Assembly (NCBI RefSeq): GCF_000472785.1
Contig: NZ_AXAL01000002.1
Coordinates: 1 to 64,000 of the forward strand
Source: Mesorhizobium loti CJ3sym
GTDB taxonomy: Bacteria > Pseudomonadota > Alphaproteobacteria > Rhizobiales > Rhizobiaceae
Length of the DNA: 64,000 nucleotides
Reading direction: 5' to 3'
The translations under genes were made by a program, and so were the position numbers. Of this stretch, positions 58,327 through 64,000 are shown piece after piece. Positions within the stretch are counted from its first letter, which is position 1; every line of letters starts with the position of its first letter. Under the pieces are notes generated by a model, which did no database searches, was not told where the DNA came from, and saw only the letters and a list, made by a program, of their open reading frames with translations.

Positions 58327-59448
58327 ATGCGAACGCGCGACCATTGCGCACCGGTACTGCTGTTTTTCGCCCTCGGGCTCGCGGGCACAATGTCGGGCTG
58401 TTCGGGCGGACCGCCGCCGCCGGTGACTTTCACCTTGACGGACCTTGGCACGCTCGACGGAACCGAAAGCTATGCCTGCGCGGTCAATGACGGCGGCCAG
58501 GTCGTCGGCTACGCCACGACGAAGGACAATGGTTCCGACGCGGCGGGCGCGTCGCCACCGGGCATCAATCCGAACGTTCATACCGTCAAGTGGGCCGGGA
58601 AGGCCGTCGTGGACCTCGGTGCGATGGGCGGAGCCCCCGGTTGTTCGCAGGGGATCAACGAGGCCGGGCAGGTGGCCGGCTATTCGCTTATCGCGGGCAC
58701 ATCCGAGGTCCATGCAACGCTTTGGAACGGCACGGCCCCGACCGACCTCGGCACTGTCGCCGGCCACAGCAGCAGCGCCGTGGGCATCAATGCCAAGGGT
58801 GAGGTAGCCGGAGATTCGACCGTCGGTGACACTCGCCTCGAACACGCCGCGCTCTGGAGCGGCAGCACCGCGACCGACCTCGGCACCCTCGGCGGACGCA
58901 CCAGCTCCGCCACCGCCATCAGCGACAGCGGGTGGGTGGTCGGGTTCGCTGACATGACCGGCGACTTTAAGATCCATGCGGCGCTCTGGAAGGGAGGGGT
59001 TCCAACCGACCTCGGCACTCTCTCCGGTGGCGACTATAGCTTTGCCATGGCCATCAACAATCGCGGCATGGTTGCCGGCTATTCCATGCTCTACGCCAAT
59101 ACGGAAACCCATGCGACCGTGTGGGTTGGCTCGAAAATCGTCGATCTGCGTACGCTCGGCGGCGAGTTCAGCATGGCGCTCGGGATCAACGATGCGGGGC
59201 TTGTAGTCGGAAACGCGGCGCTCAAGGGCAATTCCCCAACTCACGCCGCCTTGTGGATCGGGACGGCGGTCTACGACCTCAACGATATGCTGGACTCCAG
59301 CGGTCGCGGCTGGACGCTCTTCGAAGCGCGAGACATCAATTCGAGCGGCCAGATCGTCGGCGGTGGCCGTGCGCCGTCTGGAGAGCCGCACGGATTTCTG
59401 CTGACGCCGACAAAACCCATTCCGCTCCCAGCGAAAGACAAGCCGTAG
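58327..59448 (+). CDS. HAF-repeat lipoprotein
   Basis: 373 residues. A signal with lipobox-like TMSGC puts the lipid on Cys25. The rest is six to seven HAF repeats, each with a DLGTLGG-like turn (DLGTLDG, DLGAMGG, DLGTVAG, DLGTLGG, DLGTLSG, DLRTLGG) and INxxGxVxGYS plus HAALW segments. HAF repeats are extracellular beta-propeller-like modules without known activity. Probably anchored in the outer membrane or periplasm. GGGAG precedes the ATG at 58327. Confidence 0.82.
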   Translation: MRTRDHCAPVLLFFALGLAGTMSGCSGGPPPPVTFTLTDLGTLDGTESYACAVNDGGQVVGYATTKDNGSDAAGASPPGINPNVHTVKWAGKAVVDLGAMGGAPGCSQGINEAGQVAGYSLIAGTSEVHATLWNGTAPTDLGTVAGHSSSAVGINAKGEVAGDSTVGDTRLEHAALWSGSTATDLGTLGGRTSSATAISDSGWVVGFADMTGDFKIHAALWKGGVPTDLGTLSGGDYSFAMAINNRGMVAGYSMLYANTETHATVWVGSKIVDLRTLGGEFSMALGINDAGLVVGNAALKGNSPTHAALWIGTAVYDLNDMLDSSGRGWTLFEARDINSSGQIVGGGRAPSGEPHGFLLTPTKPIPLPAKDKP

Positions 59449-59773
59449 AACGCGGCCCCGCTTTGTCGACCATCGCTATGCCGCGCTCGCAGCTGGGCCA
59501 GAGGCTTTCCCGGTGCGGGCATCTCGGCCAACGCGGCCATTTCGGCGGCGTCGAGTTTCACCAGCTTTTCACTCTCGGCACGGATCGCCTCGCAACAGGC
59601 GCCGAACCGTGAGAGGTGTTTTCCCAGCGCCCCTGAATCTGATGAAGGGTCTGGATCATGCCAAATTGAAAAGCAATTTCAATAATTTAATGAACCGACA
59701 ACGCGAGTAGCGAGATTCCCAGGGCGCGACTATTCTTCGCCTCCTTCAGACGGATACAACTGCGAGGTGAACC
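59449..59773. other. 325-base intergenic region with AT-rich palindrome and possible gene remnant
   Basis: The right half has TTGAAA-AGCAA-TTTCAA (59666-59682), an AT-rich palindrome 92 bases before the GDSL gene, possibly its operator. On the minus strand, 59457-59659 opens MIQTLHQIQGRWENTS and after a frame change continues FGACCEAIRAESEKLV, KLDAAEMAALAEM. This may be a frameshifted small gene, but no homologue was recognised. Confidence 0.3.
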
Positions 59774-60607
59774 ATGTCGGACGAGCAAGTGCGCTGGCTT
59801 TTGAAGGTCATCCAGCCCGAGCGAGGCTTGGCCTCTCTGCCTGGAGGCGCCAGCCTTAGCCCGGAAGTTCATGCCGGGCTCCTCGGCCTCCCGGTTGAGA
59901 TCTACGCGACCGAACTTGGCCGCATGCAACAGGAGGCCTCGGAAGCGGCAGGCGCATTGCTTGCCGACCAGGCCGTGGCATCGATGGTCGATCGCCTTCC
60001 CCTACGCAAAGGGGCCAAGGTCGTGGCATTCGGCGACAGCTTGACGTCCGAGCCCCAATCCTGGGCGGTAATCCTGAGGGAAATGCTGGCGAGGCGCCGC
60101 CGCACCGACGGGATTTCGTTGACCATCAGCGCGGTCGCAGGCGAGACGACCACGCACGGTCTCGTGCGGGTCGCGGATACCATCAATTCCCGGCCCGACT
60201 GGATCCTCTTCCTCGTCGGCACGAATGACGCCCGCACACAGGGCCCGCACCCCACCAAGACACTGGTCCATCATGAGGAGACCGCGCGCAACATTGCCGA
60301 GCTGCGCCAGCGCGTTTCCGGAGAGACCACGGCGAAATGCGTTTGGATTACTCCGCCCGCGGTCAACGAAGCGCAGGTGGCGGCGCATCCGGGCCTGGCC
60401 AGGTTCGGGGTTCGGTTCCGCAACGAAGACCTGGAGCGCGTCGCCAGGATCGTGCGCGAGGGCGACGGGGCGGTTATCGACGCCCACTCAACGCTGGGGA
60501 GCCCGCCTCCCTACGACCTGCTCATGGGCGACGGTCTGCATTTCACTCTGGCGGGCCAGAAGCGAATGGCACTCGAGGTGATCCGTGGCTGGAGCAAGCT
60601 CAAGTGA
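59774..60607 (+). CDS. SGNH/GDSL-family hydrolase
   Basis: 277 residues, no signal peptide. Block I is VVAFGDSLTSEP (Ser nucleophile), block III is FLVGTNDART (oxyanion Asn), block V is GDGLHFTLAGQ (Asp and His). Such enzymes cleave esters of lipids, carbohydrates or small molecules. The about 75 residues before block I are extra compared with minimal GDSL proteins. Stop and next start overlap (GTGA at 60604-60607), so it forms an operon with the NmrA-like gene. GAGGTGAA precedes the ATG. Confidence 0.88.
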   Translation: MSDEQVRWLLKVIQPERGLASLPGGASLSPEVHAGLLGLPVEIYATELGRMQQEASEAAGALLADQAVASMVDRLPLRKGAKVVAFGDSLTSEPQSWAVILREMLARRRRTDGISLTISAVAGETTTHGLVRVADTINSRPDWILFLVGTNDARTQGPHPTKTLVHHEETARNIAELRQRVSGETTAKCVWITPPAVNEAQVAAHPGLARFGVRFRNEDLERVARIVREGDGAVIDAHSTLGSPPPYDLLMGDGLHFTLAGQKRMALEVIRGWSKLK

Positions 60608-61455
60608 AACATCTCGTCATCGGCGCGACGGGAAACATCGGCTCTCGGGTAACCCAGCGCCTCGTTGATTCCGGTGCACGCCCATCGGTCTTCGTGCGCC
60701 GCGCGAAGAGGGCCAGAGCCCTTTTCGGTGACCATGTCGATATCCATACCGGAGACCTCGAAAAGCCAGGCCCCTCCCTGACTGCCGCGCTGGCCGGGGT
60801 CGACGGCATATTCCTCCTGACTGATGGATCGGACCTCGAGAAACGAGATCGCGCAATCTCCTTCGCTGCCCGTCACGCAGGTGTCCGCCACGTGGTCAAG
60901 CTCTCTACGTTGGACGTGCGAACCGGGATCGGCACCGGTCCGTGGCATGCACGCGGCGAGGATGCCATTCGGGGAAGCGGGGTGGCGTTCACGTTCATTC
61001 AGGCAGCCGGCTTCATGTCCAACGCGCTCGGTTGGTCGGATTCCATCCGCCACGAGGGTGTGCTGCGCTCGTCTACGGGTGGAGGCAAGATCGCATTCAT
61101 CCATCCAGACGACATCGCTGCCGTCGCCACGGCTGCGCTGACCTCGCGCGACCACGACGGCCGGGCACTGGTGATCACCGGCCCTCAGGCGCTGTCGTAT
61201 GGGGAGATGGCGGCCACGATAGGCAGAGCCATCGGCAAGCCCGTCGGCTTCGAGGAAATATCCGACCGGCAGGCGTACAACAGCACCGTCGAATGGGCCG
61301 GGAGAGGCCCCTACGTCGATGCCCTTGTGGACATCTGGCGCGCGGTGCGCGAGGGCCGACTTGACACCGTCACGGACGGGGTAAAACGAGTAACCGGGCG
61401 GGAACCAATCTCGTTCGCCCAGTGGGCCGCCGAGAACGCCGCATCGTTTCAGTAG
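60604..61455 (+). CDS. NmrA-like NAD(P)-binding protein
   Basis: 283 residues of the NmrA/SDR-a5 group. The Rossmann loop is VIGATGNIGSRVTQRLVDSG, the segment VDGIFLLTDGSDLEKRDRAI matches the group, and the substrate part continues HVVKLSTLDVRTGIGTGPWH and FIHPDDIAAVATAAL. Members are quinone reductases (QorB-like) or redox-sensing regulators. The start is GTG 60604, overlapping the hydrolase stop. Convergent with a TetR gene. Confidence 0.88.
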   Translation: MKHLVIGATGNIGSRVTQRLVDSGARPSVFVRRAKRARALFGDHVDIHTGDLEKPGPSLTAALAGVDGIFLLTDGSDLEKRDRAISFAARHAGVRHVVKLSTLDVRTGIGTGPWHARGEDAIRGSGVAFTFIQAAGFMSNALGWSDSIRHEGVLRSSTGGGKIAFIHPDDIAAVATAALTSRDHDGRALVITGPQALSYGEMAATIGRAIGKPVGFEEISDRQAYNSTVEWAGRGPYVDALVDIWRAVREGRLDTVTDGVKRVTGREPISFAQWAAENAASFQ

Positions 61456-61472
61456 TGCTAGGCCGAGGTGCT

Positions 61473-62078
61473 CTAAAAAGAATTCACGTAGACCAGCACG
61501 GTACGGATCGTCTCGCTCATGGCGCCATCACGCGATAGGGCGCGCGCCGGGTGGACTGCTCCGTGCACGAGCGATTCCACCATGCGTGGAAGGACAAAAA
61601 GCATTCGCTCCGTCTGGTCGAGGCTGTATCGCTCCTGGTCGGCGTGTGACAGCACCCGTCCGAAGGTGAGATGCAGCGCGTTCTTGAAGCCGAGAGCGCC
61701 CTGCGGAACAGCGTACGAAACAATCTCGTGCAGTTCGCCAGCTTCCGCGTGCACATCCACCAGACCTCGGACGAGTTCGCGCGTGAATTCCTCCAGCGGA
61801 GCCGAGGCGCAGTCAGCCGTCGTCTGCCCGATGATCCGCCGTACATCGTCGACATGTCGGTCATGAAGGGCGGTGAAGATTGCGCGCTTGTCGGGGAAGT
61901 ACTGATACAGCGACCCGACGCTGACGCCGGCGGCCTCCGCGATGCGGTTCGTGGTGATGGCCCGGGTCCCGTGGCGCTTCACCACGAGTTGGACCGCCTC
62001 GAGCACGGCATCGACGGTCTGCCGTGAGCGTTGCTGCTTCGGCTCGCGCCGCGTAAAGGTTCTTTCGAGCGTGGTCAT
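61473..62078 (-). CDS. TetR-family regulator
   Basis: 201 residues. The helix-turn-helix reads ITTNRIAEAAGVSVGSLYQY, then FPDKRAIFTAL, preceded by PKQQRSRQTVDAVLEAVQ as in many AcrR-like proteins. The C-terminal ligand domain has LRRMV-like helices but no assigned ligand. AAGG lies before the ATG. The 137 bases upstream separate it from the SDR on the same strand; its target could be that SDR or genes outside. Confidence 0.88.
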   Translation of the reverse strand: MTTLERTFTRREPKQQRSRQTVDAVLEAVQLVVKRHGTRAITTNRIAEAAGVSVGSLYQYFPDKRAIFTALHDRHVDDVRRIIGQTTADCASAPLEEFTRELVRGLVDVHAEAGELHEIVSYAVPQGALGFKNALHLTFGRVLSHADQERYSLDQTERMLFVLPRMVESLVHGAVHPARALSRDGAMSETIRTVLVYVNSF

Positions 62079-62215
62079 GCTGCCTTGCTGTGTGTCGTCG
62101 CCGTGCCGAACCCCGACACGGGACCGTAACAGCGACCACGCCTGCGGGCAACGCTCGCCAGGTCGTCGGACTGTTGCCGGGATACAGGCGAGCGTGCCGT
62201 TATCGCGTTCTGGGA

Positions 62216-62953
62216 TCAGAACTGCGCCGCGCCCCCGTCGACGTCCAGTTCGATGCCGTTAATGTAGGCGCTTTCGTCGGATGCCAGGAAGAGAGCCGCC
62301 TTGCCAAGGTCCTCTGGGGTACAGAGGCGGCTGAGCGGGATCGTCTCGATGACGCCGGGATGCGCCGCTGCAGGCAGCAGGTTGTTGAAGCCGGGTGTCG
62401 AGGTATGGCCGGGGTTGAGGACGTTGATCCGGATGCCGAGGCCCTTGGTGTCGAGGATCCAGCTACGCACCAGGCTGCGGATTGCCGCTTTGGTCGAGGA
62501 GTATACCGACATCGCCGGGATGCCCCGGAACCCGGCGATCGAGCCTGTCAGGATGACAGAAGCGCCTTTCGGCAGCAGCGGCAGGGCCTTCTGGAATGCA
62601 AACAACAGTCCCTTCACGTTGGTGTTGTAGGTCTTGTCGTAGTGGGCTTCGGTGATCTCGCCAAGCTTCATGAATTCGTAGAAGCCCGCGTTCAGCGCCA
62701 GCACGTCGATACGACCGTGCTGCGCCTTGACGGTGTCGTAGACACGATCTAGGTCCGCGAGGTTCGACGCGTCGGCCTGGATGCCGATGGTGCCATTGCC
62801 GATCTCGACGACGGCCTTGTTGAGTTCTTCCTGGCGGCGGCCGGTGATGACCACTTTCGCGCCATCGGCGGCAAAGGCCTTGGCTATGCCAAAGCCGATA
62901 CCCGCGCTGCCGCCGGTCACGACAGCGATCTTGCCCTCAAGCTTCTTACTCAT
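62216..62953 (-). CDS. Short-chain dehydrogenase (classical, Tyr-Lys intact)
   Basis: 245 residues. Motifs: TGGSAGIGFGIA, NAGFYEFMKLGE, LTGSIAGFRGIP (Ser), YSSTK (Tyr, Lys) and the C-terminal INGIELDVDGGAAQF. AAGGA lies 7 bases before the ATG at 62953. Divergent from a LysR gene with a 201-base region, a typical LysR-target arrangement; it probably reduces a carbonyl compound. Confidence 0.9.
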   Translation of the reverse strand: MSKKLEGKIAVVTGGSAGIGFGIAKAFAADGAKVVITGRRQEELNKAVVEIGNGTIGIQADASNLADLDRVYDTVKAQHGRIDVLALNAGFYEFMKLGEITEAHYDKTYNTNVKGLLFAFQKALPLLPKGASVILTGSIAGFRGIPAMSVYSSTKAAIRSLVRSWILDTKGLGIRINVLNPGHTSTPGFNNLLPAAAHPGVIETIPLSRLCTPEDLGKAALFLASDESAYINGIELDVDGGAAQF

Positions 62954-63103
62954 TTCAATCCTTCGATTCTGGTTGTGCCGCCCAACGGCTGGTAGCGGCT
63001 TGCAACGCCAGAGGTAGAAGGGTGGCCGGGCGTGCAGTAGGCGAGGGATTGGACTAGGCCATATTCCTGTTCGGAATGCCGCCAAGCGAGGCAGCTAAGT
63101 CTT

Positions 63104-63119
63104 GACAGCGAAAACTGTC
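63104..63119. promoter_or_regulatory. Candidate LysR/SDR operator GACAG-N6-CTGTC
   Basis: A perfect 5-base inverted repeat lies 36-51 bases before the LysR start and 151 bases before the divergent SDR; a TTGACA at 63102-63107 overlaps it and may be a -35 box for one of them. Confidence 0.4.
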
Positions 63120-63154
63120 GCGTCGTCAGATAAGTATTCCACGAGGGAATGAGA

Positions 63155-64000
63155 ATGAATCGCCTTGTCGCCATGGATGCGTTTGTTCGCGTCGTCGACA
63201 CCGGTTCCTTCACGGCTGCGTCACGCCAACTTCGCGTCGGTCAGCCGGCGGTCTCTAAGATGATCGCGCAGCTCGAGGAACGCGTCGGGGTAAAGCTTCT
63301 CCTGCGCACGACGCTGGGTCTCAAGCCAACGGAGGCGGGTGAGAATTTCTACGAACACGCCAAGCGTGCGGTGGAGGAGGCTGACGAAGCCGAGTTGAAG
63401 GCACGCGGGATCGGGGCCGCGCTGACCGGCAGGTTGCGCATCTCAGGCGCGGTGACGTTTGCGAGGCTCCACATAGTGCCCCGACTGCCGAAGTTCATGG
63501 CGCTGCATCCCGGGCTCGAAGTCGAAATGTTCCTCGATGACGGCAACGTCGATCTGATCGAGGCAGGAATCGACATAGCGCTGCGCATGGGCGACCTGCA
63601 GGACTCCTCGCTGACCTCACGCAAGATTGGACGAGGGCGGCGCATCGTCGTGGGCGCGCCGCGCTATTTCGAGGCGATGGGCGAGCCGCTGACACCTGCC
63701 GAGCTGGTCGACCACGAAGCCGTTATCTACGATCAACGGGCTGGTGGCACGGTGTGGCTATTCACGAAAGGCACATCGGAGAGTTCGGTGACGATCAAGG
63801 GCCGCATGCGGAGCAATGCGGCCGAAGGGGTTCGCGAAGGGGTGTTCGCGGGAATAGGATTGGCAGTTGCGTCGGAGTGGATGTTCAGTCCGGAGCTCGC
63901 GTCCGGGAGGGTCCGGCGCGTGATCGCGGACTGGGAGCTCCCGCCGGTCGACCTCTGGATCGTGTTCCCGACCGGCCGCAATGCCAGCATGAAGGCGCGG
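63155..64000 (+). CDS. LysR-family regulator, C-terminus beyond the window
   Basis: 282 codons are visible, with no stop before the edge; full length should be about 300. The helix-turn-helix reads TGSFTAASRQLRVGQPAVSK, then LEERVGVKLLLRTTLGLKPT, followed by the effector domain with RLRISGAVTFARLHIVPRLP. It resembles the DhcR/CrgA-type LysR group. GAGGGA precedes the ATG. Divergent from the SDR at 62216, its likely target. Confidence 0.9.
   Translation, partial: MNRLVAMDAFVRVVDTGSFTAASRQLRVGQPAVSKMIAQLEERVGVKLLLRTTLGLKPTEAGENFYEHAKRAVEEADEAELKARGIGAALTGRLRISGAVTFARLHIVPRLPKFMALHPGLEVEMFLDDGNVDLIEAGIDIALRMGDLQDSSLTSRKIGRGRRIVVGAPRYFEAMGEPLTPAELVDHEAVIYDQRAGGTVWLFTKGTSESSVTIKGRMRSNAAEGVREGVFAGIGLAVASEWMFSPELASGRVRRVIADWELPPVDLWIVFPTGRNASMKAR

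Overview
The window is GC-rich (visibly above 60 percent), tightly packed alphaproteobacterial chromosome. The best guess is Mesorhizobium or a close relative in the Phyllobacteriaceae. This rests on the gene repertoire (Ada/Ogt/2OG oxygenase cluster, isoquinoline-type oxidoreductase, paired c-di-GMP enzymes, many LysR/TetR/SDR modules) and on dispersed palindromic intergenic repeats typical of rhizobia at 277-343 and around an IS110 element at 44257-45553. It is ordinary accessory chromosome: no rRNA, tRNA, phage block, CRISPR array or replication origin was recognised.

Layout. 1-276 is the end of an IS481-type element abutting a rhizobial repeat. 358-3773 holds an ECF sigma factor with a SnoaL-like tail, an ankyrin protein, a secreted epoxide-hydrolase-like enzyme and its divergent LysR regulator. 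3783-6558 is an alkylation-repair cluster (ada, a 71-aa protein, ogt, 2OG-Fe(II) oxygenase). 6588-8946 has an HxlR regulator with a clear operator, DUF1330, a secreted protein and a SnoaL-like protein. 9220-11313 is a PAS-PAS-GGDEF-EAL protein. 11769-20573 is one giant gene for a 2,934-residue type V autotransporter made of near-identical tandem repeats, preceded by an AT-rich 500-bp intergenic region.

21074-28408 carries hydroxycinnamate (ferulate/coumarate) functions (CoA ligase plus hydratase/lyase, divergent MarR), a BKACE enzyme, DUF1275 and FAD oxidoreductase genes, a GcvA-like LysR and an SDR lacking the usual Tyr/Lys pair. 28532-29674 is a pair of orphan genes resembling immunity proteins. 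29783-32218 is a Cache-GGDEF-EAL protein. 32401-37211 has a di-heme peroxidase divergent from an AcpA-like phosphatase, a duplicated-domain secreted gene broken by one nonsense codon, a decayed second phosphatase 3' end and a DUF922 protease-like protein. 37879-41947 is a three-gene operon for a periplasmic molybdenum oxidoreductase with a tri-heme cytochrome c.

42050-44244 is a divergent MocR regulator and FMN split-barrel protein around a three-site operator. An IS110 element (44307-45364) has split a mosaic palindromic repeat. Then follow a GNAT acetyltransferase, a TTG-started aminotransferase behind a perfect palindrome, a signal-bearing isoaspartate methyltransferase homologue, and a C39-like peptidase/Ddl pair. 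A hipBA toxin-antitoxin operon (51703-53549) sits behind four regularly spaced operators. The right end holds a TetR-controlled SDR pair, an AI-2E family permease, an HAF-repeat lipoprotein, a GDSL hydrolase/NmrA operon, a second TetR, an SDR and a LysR gene running off the end.

Many regulators lie divergent from, or next to, one or two small redox or hydrolase genes. For several of them (HxlR, MarR, MocR, HipB, TetR) the operator can be read directly from inverted repeats. Start codons were chosen from Shine-Dalgarno spacing, overlaps and signal-peptide position; GTG or TTG starts are noted where used.
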